Assembly (NCBI RefSeq): GCF_013408415.1
Contig: NZ_JACCAA010000001.1
Location: forward strand, 2,418,001-2,482,000
Origin: Nocardioides daedukensis
GTDB lineage: Bacteria > Actinomycetota > Actinomycetes > Propionibacteriales > Nocardioidaceae
Direction of reading: 5' to 3'
DNA length: 64,000 nt
Shown here: positions 24,931-33,499 of the stretch, piece after piece
How the letters are laid out: each line of letters begins with the position of its first letter
How positions within the stretch are numbered: the first letter of the stretch is position 1
Made by a program: the position numbers and the translations under genes
The notes under the pieces: generated by a model
The model's input: only the letters and a program-made list of their open reading frames with translations
Database searches by the model: none
What the model was told of the DNA's origin: nothing

Positions 24931-26397
24931 ATGGCGACCAGGACAGCAGGAACCGTTCCCGACGGATCGACCGAGCAGTGGAAGGACAAGAAGCGCTACC
25001 TGTGGCTGATCGGCCTCGTGGTGCCCTCGCTCGCCCTGGTGGCGGTCGGGATCTTCTCGCTCACCGAGTTCACGCCGGTGCTGTGGCTCGGTCCGATCGT
25101 GATCCTGGTGATCGTGCCGGCGATCGATCTGGTCACCGGCCTGGATCGGTCCAACCCGCCGGACGACGTGATCGAGGAGCTCGAGAACGACAAGTACTAC
25201 CGGTGGATCACCTACCTCTTCCTGCCGATCCAGTACGTCGGCTTCGTCGGCGCGATGATGCTGATCTCCGGCAGCACGCTGTGGGGCCTCATCGATGACC
25301 CGATGACCGTGTGGCAGAAGGTCGGCATCGCCATCTCGATCGGCTGCATCGGCGGGATCGGCATCAACACCGCCCACGAGCTCGGCCACAAGAAGGAGGC
25401 CAACGAGCGCTGGCTGTCCAAGATCGCGCTGGCCCAGGTCGCCTACGGCCACTTCTACATCGAGCACAACCGCGGCCACCACGTCCGCGTCGCCACCCCC
25501 GAGGACCCGGCCAGCAGCAGGATGGGCGAGAACTTCTACCAGTTCTGGCCGCGCACCGTCCTGGGCTCGCTGAAGAGCGCATGGAGCCTGGAGAAGAAGC
25601 GCTATGCCCGCAAGGACAAGCACCCCTTCCGCCTCGGCAACGACGTCCTCAACGCCTGGATCATGACCGCGGTCCTGTGGGGCGCACTGATCGCCGTGCT
25701 CGGCATCGAGATCGCGCCCTACCTGCTGCTCCAGGCCGTGGTCGGCTTCAGCCTGCTCGAGGTCGTCAACTACATGGAGCACTACGGCATGCTGCGCAAG
25801 AAGGTCGGCAAGCCCGGCAAGGAGCGCTACGAGCGCGTGCTGCCCAGCCACAGCTGGAACTCCAACAACATCGCCACCAACGTGCTGCTCTACCACCTGC
25901 AGCGCCACAGCGACCACCACGCCAACCCGACCCGCCGCTACCAGACGCTGCGCGACTTCGAGGAGTCGCCGGTGCTGCCGACCGGGTATGCCGGGATGAT
26001 CGTGCTGGCCCTCTTCCCGCCGCTGTGGCGCAGGGTGATGGATCCCCGGGTGATCAACCACTTCGACGGCGACCTCAGCCAGGCGAACCTCCAGCCGCGC
26101 AAGCGGGAGAAGATCCTCGCCAAGTATGGCGTCGCGATGAGCCAGGCCCAGGACCGCAAGGCCGCCGACGACGCAGTTGCTGCCGCGGCCGCCGCTGCCG
26201 TCGCGCAGGTCGACGAGGTGGTGGCTGCCCAGTGCCCCGGCTGTGACTACGTGTACGACGTCAACGTCGGCGACGAGCACGAAGGGTTCGCGGCCGGAAC
26301 CGCCTGGAGCGACATCCCCGAGGACTGGTGCTGCCCCGACTGCGGTGTGCGCGAGAAGATCGACTTCGTCCCCGTCAACCCGGCGGCGGTGGCCTGA
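24931..26397 (+). CDS. alkB: Alkane 1-monooxygenase fused to rubredoxin
   Basis: 488 residues. The membrane di-iron monooxygenase hydroxylates n-alkanes at the terminal carbon. All histidine boxes are present: HELGHKKE (149-156), EHNRGHH (178-184), NYMEHYG (near 284) and LQRHSDHH (323-330), with about six membrane helices. After an alanine-rich linker (about 415-430), residues 435-480 form a rubredoxin with CPGCDYVYD and CCPDCG iron ligands, so the electron donor is built in. Such fusions are known from Nocardioides, Prauserella and Dietzia-type alkane degraders. GAGGAGGA lies 7 bases before the ATG. The next gene, a ferredoxin, overlaps by 1 bp. Confidence 0.95.
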   Translation: MATRTAGTVPDGSTEQWKDKKRYLWLIGLVVPSLALVAVGIFSLTEFTPVLWLGPIVILVIVPAIDLVTGLDRSNPPDDVIEELENDKYYRWITYLFLPIQYVGFVGAMMLISGSTLWGLIDDPMTVWQKVGIAISIGCIGGIGINTAHELGHKKEANERWLSKIALAQVAYGHFYIEHNRGHHVRVATPEDPASSRMGENFYQFWPRTVLGSLKSAWSLEKKRYARKDKHPFRLGNDVLNAWIMTAVLWGALIAVLGIEIAPYLLLQAVVGFSLLEVVNYMEHYGMLRKKVGKPGKERYERVLPSHSWNSNNIATNVLLYHLQRHSDHHANPTRRYQTLRDFEESPVLPTGYAGMIVLALFPPLWRRVMDPRVINHFDGDLSQANLQPRKREKILAKYGVAMSQAQDRKAADDAVAAAAAAAVAQVDEVVAAQCPGCDYVYDVNVGDEHEGFAAGTAWSDIPEDWCCPDCGVREKIDFVPVNPAAVA

Positions 26398-26588
26398 TGC
26401 GGATCGTGGTGGATCGCGACAAGTGCGAGGGCCTGGGCATGTGCGAGTCGATGGCACACGAGTTCTTCGAGGTCGACGACGACGACATCATGCACATCCT
26501 CGACGAGAACCCGGGCGAGGAGCACCGCAAGGAGCTGACCGCGGCGGTCAACTCCTGCCCGGTGCTCGCACTGACCCTCGAGGGGTGA
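26397..26588 (+). CDS. Small [3Fe-4S] ferredoxin
   Basis: 63 residues, starting MRIVVDRDKCEGLGMCESMA. Cysteines are in a C-x5-C spacing (CEGLGMC) plus a C-terminal Cys-Pro (NSCPVLAL), the three-ligand pattern of the [3Fe-4S] ferredoxins that serve actinobacterial P450s. The start overlaps the alkB stop (TGATG), so the two are co-translated. Its job beside an AlkB that already carries rubredoxin is not obvious; it may relay electrons from a ferredoxin reductase encoded elsewhere. Confidence 0.88.
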   Translation: MRIVVDRDKCEGLGMCESMAHEFFEVDDDDIMHILDENPGEEHRKELTAAVNSCPVLALTLEG

Positions 26589-26629
26589 GGTTTCCGCTCG
26601 GGTTCACCCGCAGTCCTAGGATTGCTGCC

Positions 26630-27214
26630 ATGACCTCGGGTGCCGAAGCTGACGGTCCGGTGACGACGCGTGACCGGATCATCGACGGCGCCTCGACACT
26701 GACCACCGAACACGGTTGGGCCTGGGTCACCATGTCCAAGGTCGCCGAACACGTCGGGGTCAGCAGGCAGACGGTCTACAACGAGATCGGCAACAAGTCC
26801 GCGCTGGCCGAGGCGATGATCCTCGAGGAGCTCGCCCGCTTCCTCGACCTGGTCAACCACGCCTTCGACGAGCACCCCACCGAGATGGTGAACGCGATCC
26901 GTGAGGCATCGCGCGCGGTGCTGGTCTTTGCCCAGGACAACCCTCTGCTCCATGCCGTCGTCTCGGCGACGCATGGAGCAGACACCGAGCTGCTGCCACT
27001 GCTCACCACCCATTCGGAGTCGTTGCTGGGCGTGGCAAAGCTCGTAGTTGCCGAACGGGTGGCTCCTTACGAGCTGCAGCTCGCGGAGAAGCTCGAGCCC
27101 GCGATCGACATGGTCGTGCGCCTGGTCCTGAGCCACGTCATGCAGCCGTCCGGCACCCCGGACGAGACCGCCGACGACATTGCGTGGATCGCCGACCGCG
27201 TCCTTCGTTCCTGA
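26630..27214 (+). CDS. TetR-family regulator of alkane oxidation (AlkX-like)
   Basis: 194 residues. The DNA-binding domain spans about residues 15-60 (WVTMSKVAEHVGVSRQTVYN). Position directly after alkB and a ferredoxin matches AlkX-type regulators, which repress alkB until alkanes or fatty acids are present. A TAGGAT -10 box (26617-26622) 7 bases before the ATG suggests its own leaderless promoter in addition to read-through. A candidate operator lies upstream of alkB at 24850-24874. Confidence 0.85.
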   Translation: MTSGAEADGPVTTRDRIIDGASTLTTEHGWAWVTMSKVAEHVGVSRQTVYNEIGNKSALAEAMILEELARFLDLVNHAFDEHPTEMVNAIREASRAVLVFAQDNPLLHAVVSATHGADTELLPLLTTHSESLLGVAKLVVAERVAPYELQLAEKLEPAIDMVVRLVLSHVMQPSGTPDETADDIAWIADRVLRS

Positions 27215-27231
27215 ACTAGGCTTCAGGTCTG

Positions 27232-28467
27232 ATGGGAGCCTGGGGAGGACCGCGTCGGGGTCGCGTTGCCGCGACCCTGCTCTGTGCTGCCCTGGTGCTG
27301 GCCGCCTGTGGCGGGGACGGCAAGGATGGCAAGGACGTGGCCGACCCGAAGCCGTCCGAATCCATCGGCGCCGAGACCAGCCCGGGAGCCACCCCGACGA
27401 TCCCGGTCGCCGAGCCGGAGCGGTCCGTGAAGCCTCCGGGTCCGTTGAAGGGCAGGCTGTGGCCGGCCGACATCCTGATCTACAGCCAGGACCCGCTGAC
27501 CGACTACCAGGTCAAGCGGATCAAGGGCCTCAAGGGCGTTGGTGCGGCGGACGTCTTGTCGATGTCGCAGGTCTCGGTGGAGAACAAGGTCTTGTCGATC
27601 GCCGCCGTCGACCCCTCGACGTACCGCCGCTTCAACCCGGTCGCCACCGCGCAGGCTCAGGAGATCTGGGACCGAGTCGCCGGCGGCGAGGTCGCCCTGC
27701 CGCCGGACCTGGCCAAGTCGATCAAGGACAAGGACGACTACGTCAAGCTCGGCAACGACAAGTCCGCTCCACGCGTGCACATCGGCGTCTATGCCGAGCA
27801 GATCCCCAAGGTCGACCTGGTCATCAACAAGGCCTGGGCCGAGGAGCTGAAGATGGCCGAGGGCAACGCGATGCTGGTCTCCACCGGCATCAACTCCCCG
27901 CAGTCGATGCGCTCGGCCCTGCGCAAGATCCTCGGCGGCGGCGTCTCGATCCAGGACCTCGACGCGGTTGCCCGCTATGGGCTCGACCCGGACGCACAGC
28001 AGACCGCGATCCTGACCGGTGGCTCGGTGGCCAAGGCCGTCGGCTCGTTCAGCTATACCGTCCTCGAGGGCGGTCGGATCGCCCCCGACTCGGCCTGGGT
28101 CAGCGCCAACATCCGCACCGAGGAGGTCCCGATCCTCGGCCGCGTCACCTGCCACAAGGTGATGCTCCCGCAGCTGCGCGCCGCGCTCACCGAGGTGGTC
28201 ACCCGCGGCCTGGCCGACAAGATCAACCCGGGCGAGTACGCCGGCTGCTACTACCCGCGGTTCATCGCCAACACCCAACAGCTCTCGCTGCACTCGTTCG
28301 GGATCGCCCTCGACATGAACACCCCGGGCAACCAGCGCGGCACGGTCGGCGAGATGGACCGCACGGTCGTGGACATCTTCAAGAAGTGGGGCTTCGGCTG
28401 GGGTGGCGACTGGTCGTTCACCGACCCGATGCACTTCGAGATGAACGCTCTGGTCAAGGCCGGCTGA
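27232..28467 (+). CDS. Lipoprotein with C-terminal M15 (VanY-like) peptidase domain
   Basis: 411 residues. A signal peptide with lipobox LVLAAC implies lipid anchoring, followed by a charged, Pro/Ser-rich linker to about residue 70. The middle 200 residues are not recognised. The C-terminal domain has SLHSFGIALDMN (His354 and Asp360 as zinc ligands) and DPMHFEM (distal His near 401), the M15 D-Ala-D-Ala carboxypeptidase motifs. It probably trims peptidoglycan peptides outside the membrane. A TAGGCT box at 27217-27222 lies just before the start. Confidence 0.85.
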   Translation: MGAWGGPRRGRVAATLLCAALVLAACGGDGKDGKDVADPKPSESIGAETSPGATPTIPVAEPERSVKPPGPLKGRLWPADILIYSQDPLTDYQVKRIKGLKGVGAADVLSMSQVSVENKVLSIAAVDPSTYRRFNPVATAQAQEIWDRVAGGEVALPPDLAKSIKDKDDYVKLGNDKSAPRVHIGVYAEQIPKVDLVINKAWAEELKMAEGNAMLVSTGINSPQSMRSALRKILGGGVSIQDLDAVARYGLDPDAQQTAILTGGSVAKAVGSFSYTVLEGGRIAPDSAWVSANIRTEEVPILGRVTCHKVMLPQLRAALTEVVTRGLADKINPGEYAGCYYPRFIANTQQLSLHSFGIALDMNTPGNQRGTVGEMDRTVVDIFKKWGFGWGGDWSFTDPMHFEMNALVKAG

Positions 28468-28488
28468 CCGGGTCGCTAACCTCGGGGC

Positions 28489-29460
28489 ATGAGCATCCGC
28501 GCAGTCCAGGTGGTCACCACCGACGGTCCCGAGTCCCTTGTCATCAACGAGATCCCCGAGCCGACCCCAGGCCCGGACGAGGTTCTGGTCGACGTGCACG
28601 CCGTCGGCATCTCGTTCCCCGACCTGCTGCTCAGCCGCGGGCAGTACCAGCTCCGGCCCGAGCCGCCGTTCACCCTGGGCGTCGACTTCGCCGGCACCGT
28701 GGTCGCCGACGGCCACGGGTTCACCGCCGGGCAGCGTGTGTGCGGGGTGCTCTCCCACGGTGGAGCCGCTGAGCGGGCCACCGCACACCACAGCGTCGTC
28801 TTCCCGCTGCCCGAAGGACTCTCCTTCGAGGAAGGTGCTGCGCTGCCGATGAACTACCTCACCGCGCACTTCGCGCTGGCCGTCCGTGGCCAGCTCAAGG
28901 CCGGGGAGAGCGTCCTGATCCACGGCGCTGCCGGCGGCGTCGGCACGGCGACCATCCAGATGGCCAAGGCGTACGGCGCCCGCGCCATCGCCGTGGTCTC
29001 CACCGACGAGAAGGCCGAGATCGCCCGCCTGGCCGGGGCCGATGACGTGGTCCGCGTCGAGACCTTCAAGGACGAGGTCAAGGCCCTCACCGAGGGCAAG
29101 GGCGTCGACGTGATCCTCGACGTCGTCGGTGGCGACATCTTCACCGACTCCCTGCGCAGCCTCGCGCCCCAGGGCCGCCTGCTCGTGGTCGGCTTCGCCG
29201 CCGGCCAGGGCATCCCGGAGGTCAAGGTGAACCGACTGCTGCTCAACAACATCGACGTGCGCGGCGTCGGCTGGGGCGACTATGCGATGAAGCGCCCCGG
29301 CTACATGACCGAGCAGTGGGCCGAGATCACGCCGTTCCTGGAGAACGGTGCGATCAAGCCGCCGATCGGCAAGGTCTATGCGATGGAGGACTTCGGCCAG
29401 GCGCTGATCGACATGGACCAGCGCAAGACGCTGGGCAAGTCGGTCGTCACCCTGCGCTGA
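28489..29460 (+). CDS. NADPH:quinone oxidoreductase family protein (zinc-less MDR)
   Basis: 323 residues. Medium-chain reductase fold with the NADPH-binding motif LIHGAAGGVGTATIQMAKAY around residues 140-160 and the N-terminal catalytic fold (VGISFPDLLLSRGQYQ). The structural and catalytic zinc cysteines of alcohol dehydrogenases are missing, placing it with quinone oxidoreductases or crotonyl-CoA-reductase-like enzymes. A TAACCT box at 28477-28482 lies 6 bases before the ATG. Substrate unknown. Confidence 0.88.
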   Translation: MSIRAVQVVTTDGPESLVINEIPEPTPGPDEVLVDVHAVGISFPDLLLSRGQYQLRPEPPFTLGVDFAGTVVADGHGFTAGQRVCGVLSHGGAAERATAHHSVVFPLPEGLSFEEGAALPMNYLTAHFALAVRGQLKAGESVLIHGAAGGVGTATIQMAKAYGARAIAVVSTDEKAEIARLAGADDVVRVETFKDEVKALTEGKGVDVILDVVGGDIFTDSLRSLAPQGRLLVVGFAAGQGIPEVKVNRLLLNNIDVRGVGWGDYAMKRPGYMTEQWAEITPFLENGAIKPPIGKVYAMEDFGQALIDMDQRKTLGKSVVTLR

Positions 29461-29522
29461 GCTCCGCTCGGGCACCCGGCGCGACAACCCGGACGCTGGT
29501 GCCACCTGCCTAGGCTGGGGCC

Positions 29523-29924
29523 ATGAGCACTCACCTGCGCACGGCCGTCCGGATCGCACTCGGCGTGGCGATGGTCGGGGCAGGGACGCTGCACCTGACC
29601 ACCCAGCGCGCGGAGTTCCAGGCCCAGGTGCCGCAGTGGTTCCCGCTCGACGAGGACTTCACCGTGCTCGCGTCCGGTGTCGTGGAGATCGGGCTGGGCG
29701 CGGCATTCGTCGCCCTGCCCGGGCGCAAGCGCCTGGTTGGCGGGTTGCTGGCCGCGTTCTTCGTGGCGATCTTCCCCGGCAACATCGCCCAATATGTCGA
29801 GGGAACCGACGCGTTCGGCCTGGACACCGATCGGGCGCGGCTGGTCCGGCTGTTCTTCCAGCCGGTGCTGGTGCTCGGTGCGCTCTTCGGTGGCGGCTGG
29901 TTGCGACGCAGGCCCCGCGGCTGA
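29523..29924 (+). CDS. DoxX-like four-helix membrane protein
   Basis: 133 residues with four predicted helices (RIALGVAMVGAGTLHLT, FTVLASGVVEIGLGAAFVAL, LVGGLLAAFFVAIFPGNIAQ, LFFQPVLVLGALFGGGWL). The GTLHLT and FPGNIAQYVEG segments match DoxX-related proteins often annotated DoxX family; function is unclear. TAGGCT at 29511-29516 is 6 bases before the ATG. Confidence 0.75.
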   Translation: MSTHLRTAVRIALGVAMVGAGTLHLTTQRAEFQAQVPQWFPLDEDFTVLASGVVEIGLGAAFVALPGRKRLVGGLLAAFFVAIFPGNIAQYVEGTDAFGLDTDRARLVRLFFQPVLVLGALFGGGWLRRRPRG

Positions 29925-29959
29925 GCCTGATCGTTCAGGGCCTCGGTTAGTGTCGGGGC

Positions 29960-31903
29960 GTGAGCATTCTCGATGACGCCCGCCCGGGCATGAACCCCTA
30001 CATCCGCCCCCAGGACGACCTGTTCGGTCACGTCAACGGCCGCTGGCTCGACGAGACCGAGATCCCCAGCGACCGCTCCAGCTGGGGCCCGTTCGTGCAG
30101 CTCGCCGACGTGGCCGAGGAGCAGGTGCGGGTGATCATCGAGGACCTCGCGGCCGCTGAGCCGTCGAAGCTCTCCGAGAGCGGCGCCAAGATCAACGCGC
30201 TGTACACCTCGTTCATGGACGTCGAGCGCGCCAACCAGCTCGCCCTGGCACCGATCCAGCCCCTCCTAGACGCGATCACCGCGGCGAAGGACACCACCGA
30301 GCTCGCCTCGCTGATCGGTGAGCTCGAGCGGGTCGGCGTGAGCGGCCTGTTCGGGTCCTACATCGACACCGACGACCGCAAGTCCGACCGCTACCTGTTC
30401 AACATCGGCCAGGGCGGGCTCGGGCTCCCCGACGAGTCCTACTACCGCGAGGAGAAGTTCGCCGAGGTGCGCACGGCGTACGTCGGCTATCTCGAGCGGC
30501 TCTTCACGATCGCCGGTCACGAGGACCCCGCGACGGCCGCCGCCGGCGTCCTTGAGCTGGACACCAAGCTGGCCAAGGGCCACTGGGAGCGCGCCGAGAC
30601 CCGCGACGTGCAGAAGACCTACAACCTCACGACGTACGACGAGCTGGTCGCGCTCGCCCCGAACTTCGACTGGGCCGGCTATGTCCGCTTCCTCGGGGGC
30701 ACCGAGGAGACCCTGGCCGAGGTCAACGTCCGCCAGCCCTCCTTCCTGGCCCACCTCTCCGCTGTCCTGGGCGAGGTGCCGATCGAGCAGTGGCGGCCCT
30801 GGTTGGTCACCCGCGTGCTCCGCTCGACCGCGCCCTACCTGCACGACGAGCTGGTCCAGGCCAACTTCGACTTCTATGGCCGCACCCTCAACGGCACCCC
30901 CGAGCTGCGCGCACGCTGGAAGCGCGGCGTGGCGTTCGTCGAGGGCGCGATGGGTGAGGCGGTCGGCGAGGAATATGTCTCCCGCCACTTCCCGCCGCGC
31001 TCCAAGGAGCTGATGGACGGGCTGGTCGCCAACCTGCTCACCGCCTACCGGGTCTCGATCGAGGCACTGGACTGGATGACCGAGGAGACCAAGCAGCGGG
31101 CCTACGAGAAGCTCGCGACCTTCCGGCCCAAGATCGGCTATCCGGAGAAGTTCCGCGACTACTCCGGGCTCAAGGTCTCGCCCGACGACCTGCTCGGCAA
31201 CGTCGTCGCCGCGACCGCGTTCGAGACCGCACGCCAGCTCGCCAAGATCGGCTCCCCGGTCGATCGCGACGAGTGGTTCATGCTGCCGCAGACCGTGAAC
31301 GCCTACTACAACCCGGGCACCAACGAGATCTGCTTCCCGGCCGGGATCCTGCAGAAGCCGTTCTTCTCCCCGGACGCGGACCCGGCCGAGAACTACGGCG
31401 GCATCGGCGCGGTGATCGGTCACGAGATCGGCCACGGCTTCGACGACCAGGGCGCGCAATATGACGGTGAGGGCAACCTCAACGACTGGTGGACCCCGGA
31501 CGACAAGGCCGCCTTCGAGGTCAAGAGCAAGATGCTGATCGCGCAGTACGACGACTACTCGCCGCGCAACCTGCCCGACGAGAAGGTCAACGGCTCGTTG
31601 ACCGTCGGCGAGAACATCGGTGACCTCGGCGGTCTCACCATCGGGCAGAAGGCCTATGCCATCTCCCGCAACGGCGAGGCCACCCAGGCCGACAACCAGC
31701 GCCTCTTCATGAACTGGGCCTACGTGTGGCGCACCAAGCGTCGCCTCGAGCAGGAGCGCCAGTTCCTCACCATCGACCCGCACAGCCCGCCGGAGTTCCG
31801 CGCCAACATCGTGCGCAACCTCGACGAGTTCCACCAGGCGTTCGAGACCGCCGAGGGTGACGGCCTGTGGCTCGACCCCGACCAGCGCGTGCGGATCTGG
31901 TGA
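29960..31903 (+). CDS. M13-family zinc metallopeptidase (neprilysin/PepO/Zmp1-like)
   Basis: 647 residues, the usual M13 length. The catalytic zinc site is VIGHEIGHGFDDQGAQYD (HEIGH at about 488-492) with the distal glutamate in ENIGDLGGLTI (about 551). NAYYNPGTNEICFPAGILQ is the substrate-binding segment, and the C-terminus ends RIW in place of the common CxVW. No signal peptide or N-terminal helix is visible, as in mycobacterial Zmp1, so export if any is unconventional. It cleaves short peptides. The GTG start lies 6 bases after a TAGTGT box. Confidence 0.93.
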   Translation: MSILDDARPGMNPYIRPQDDLFGHVNGRWLDETEIPSDRSSWGPFVQLADVAEEQVRVIIEDLAAAEPSKLSESGAKINALYTSFMDVERANQLALAPIQPLLDAITAAKDTTELASLIGELERVGVSGLFGSYIDTDDRKSDRYLFNIGQGGLGLPDESYYREEKFAEVRTAYVGYLERLFTIAGHEDPATAAAGVLELDTKLAKGHWERAETRDVQKTYNLTTYDELVALAPNFDWAGYVRFLGGTEETLAEVNVRQPSFLAHLSAVLGEVPIEQWRPWLVTRVLRSTAPYLHDELVQANFDFYGRTLNGTPELRARWKRGVAFVEGAMGEAVGEEYVSRHFPPRSKELMDGLVANLLTAYRVSIEALDWMTEETKQRAYEKLATFRPKIGYPEKFRDYSGLKVSPDDLLGNVVAATAFETARQLAKIGSPVDRDEWFMLPQTVNAYYNPGTNEICFPAGILQKPFFSPDADPAENYGGIGAVIGHEIGHGFDDQGAQYDGEGNLNDWWTPDDKAAFEVKSKMLIAQYDDYSPRNLPDEKVNGSLTVGENIGDLGGLTIGQKAYAISRNGEATQADNQRLFMNWAYVWRTKRRLEQERQFLTIDPHSPPEFRANIVRNLDEFHQAFETAEGDGLWLDPDQRVRIW

Positions 31904-31951
31904 TGACCGGCGCCCAGCCGGTGGTCCTCGAGCCGCGCGAGCACTGAGCCG

Positions 31952-32809
31952 ATGGACCCCGACACGTTCGACCCGGCGCACGGCCAGGGCGACTATCGGG
32001 TCCGGATGGACTGGGGACCGACCGGCGCGGCGGCGACGAGTGCGTCGTACGCCGTGGTGGTCGACGTGCTCTCCTTCACCACCACCGTCTCGGTGGCCCT
32101 GGACCAGGGCATCGAGGTGTTTCCCTACCGGTGGCGGGACAAGGGTGCGGCGGCCCATGCGATGCGGCACGGGGCGACCCTGGCCGTGGGCCGGTTCGAG
32201 GCGCTCGGCCTCGAGGGTCGCCACGTCTCCCTCTCACCGGCGTCGCTGCGCGAGTCCCACGACTTGGAGCGGCTGGTGCTGCCGAGCCCGAACGGGTCCT
32301 CGATCTGCTTCGAGCTGGCCAGCCCCGGCGCCGATCCGCAGCCGGGGCGCCGCGCAGGCAGTGCCGCCCGGATCGACGGCGGGCCGGAGCCGGCCACGGT
32401 GCTGGCCGCCTCCCTGCGCAACCGGCACGCGGTCGCGCAGTGGCTGGCCAGGCAGTTCTTCCGCGCCGGCCAGCTGGAGCACCGCCCGAGCGTGAGCGTG
32501 ATCGCGGCCGGGGAGCGTTGGGCCGACGGTTCGCTGCGCCCGTGCGTGGAGGACCTGTGGGGCGCCGGATCGGTGATCGCCGCACTGGTCGACCTCGGGG
32601 TGGAGGGCCTCTCTCCCGAAGCGGGTGCGGCCGAGCAGGCGTTCCGGGCCGCCGAGCCGGAACTTGCGACCCTGCTCGCCGGCTGTGCGGGCGGTCGCGA
32701 GCTCGCCGACAAGGGGTTCGCCGCCGACGTCGCGGTCGCCGCCGAGCTGGACGCGAGCAGCGTCGTACCGCTGCTGGCCGGTGAGTCCTTCACCGACGCC
32801 GAGGCCTGA
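31952..32809 (+). CDS. 2-phosphosulfolactate phosphatase (ComB) family protein
   Basis: 285 residues. VVDVLSFTTTVSVALDQG, LPSPNGSSICFELA and GERWADGSLRPCVEDLWGAG are the conserved ComB segments. ComB dephosphorylates 2-phosphosulfolactate in coenzyme M synthesis. Most actinobacteria lack that pathway, so the real substrate is probably a different phosphoacid. The gene follows the M13 peptidase by 48 bp. Confidence 0.8.
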   Translation: MDPDTFDPAHGQGDYRVRMDWGPTGAAATSASYAVVVDVLSFTTTVSVALDQGIEVFPYRWRDKGAAAHAMRHGATLAVGRFEALGLEGRHVSLSPASLRESHDLERLVLPSPNGSSICFELASPGADPQPGRRAGSAARIDGGPEPATVLAASLRNRHAVAQWLARQFFRAGQLEHRPSVSVIAAGERWADGSLRPCVEDLWGAGSVIAALVDLGVEGLSPEAGAAEQAFRAAEPELATLLAGCAGGRELADKGFAADVAVAAELDASSVVPLLAGESFTDAEA

Positions 32810-32881
32810 GCGAGCCGGAAGAGGCAGACCACAGCGTGACCCGGGCTGACGAGGGTTGCCCGCTCCGTGTAGGAATGGGGC

Positions 32882-33376
32882 ATGGCTACCACTGCACTCA
32901 AGGGCAACACCGTGAACACGGTCGGCGAACTTCCGGCCGTCGGCGCCGAGGCGCCGTCCTATGACCTGGTCGGCGAGGGTCTCTCCTCGCTCACCGCGGC
33001 CGACGCAACCGGCCGCACGGTCCTCAACATTTTCCCGTCCGTCGACACCGGCATCTGTGCCGCCAGCGTGCGCAAGTTCAACGAGCTCGCCGCCGGCCTC
33101 GAGAACACCACGGTGATCAACGTGTCCAAGGACCTGCCGTTCGCCCAGGCCCGCTTCTGCGGCGCCGAGGGCATCGAGAACGTGAAGGTCGGCTCGGCCT
33201 TCCGCTCCTCGTTCGGTGAGGACTACGGCATCACCCTGGCCGACGGCCCGATGGCCGGCCTCCTCGGCCGCGCCGTGGTCGTCGTGGACGCCGACGGCAA
33301 GGTGCTGCACAGCCAGCTGGTTCCCGAGATCACCACGGAGCCCGACTACGACGCCGCGATCGCTGCGCTCGGCTGA
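32882..33376 (+). CDS. tpx: Thiol peroxidase (Tpx, atypical 2-Cys peroxiredoxin)
   Basis: 164 residues. Peroxidatic Cys59 in [18 protein letters not shown] and resolving Cys93 in [12 protein letters not shown] show the Tpx arrangement, although TGIC replaces the common TPVC. It reduces hydrogen peroxide and organic hydroperoxides using thioredoxin. GTAGGAAT just before the ATG may be the -10 region. A hairpin terminator follows at 33390. Confidence 0.93.
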   Translation: MATTALKGNTVNTVGELPAVGAEAPSYDLVGEGLSSLTAADATGRTVLNIFPSVDTGICAASVRKFNELAAGLENTTVINVSKDLPFAQARFCGAEGIENVKVGSAFRSSFGEDYGITLADGPMAGLLGRAVVVVDADGKVLHSQLVPEITTEPDYDAAIAALG

Positions 33377-33389
33377 CCCACGCTTTCTC

Positions 33390-33419
33390 GAAGGACCCCG
33401 GCTCCGGCCGGGGTCCTTC
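33390..33419 (+). terminator. Hairpin terminator after tpx
   Basis: GAAGGACCCCGG (33390-33401) pairs exactly with 33408-33419, 13 bp after the tpx stop and 80 bp before recQ. GC-rich, without a U-tract. Confidence 0.7.
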
Positions 33420-33499
33420 GTGCATTCGGGGTTCTTCGTGCGCCGGGGCCCTGTGGAGGGGGCAGGGCTGTTGTCGCCCCACGCTGATAGACATGCGCC

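Noticed and set aside
27223..29559. Minus-strand open frame of 778 codons
   Set aside because: Antisense to two well-supported genes (M15 peptidase and quinone oxidoreductase), with shadow-frame composition.
31903..31947. 14-codon ORF overlapping the M13 peptidase stop (TGATG)
   Set aside because: Too short, with no recognisable features; the ComB gene that follows has its own start.
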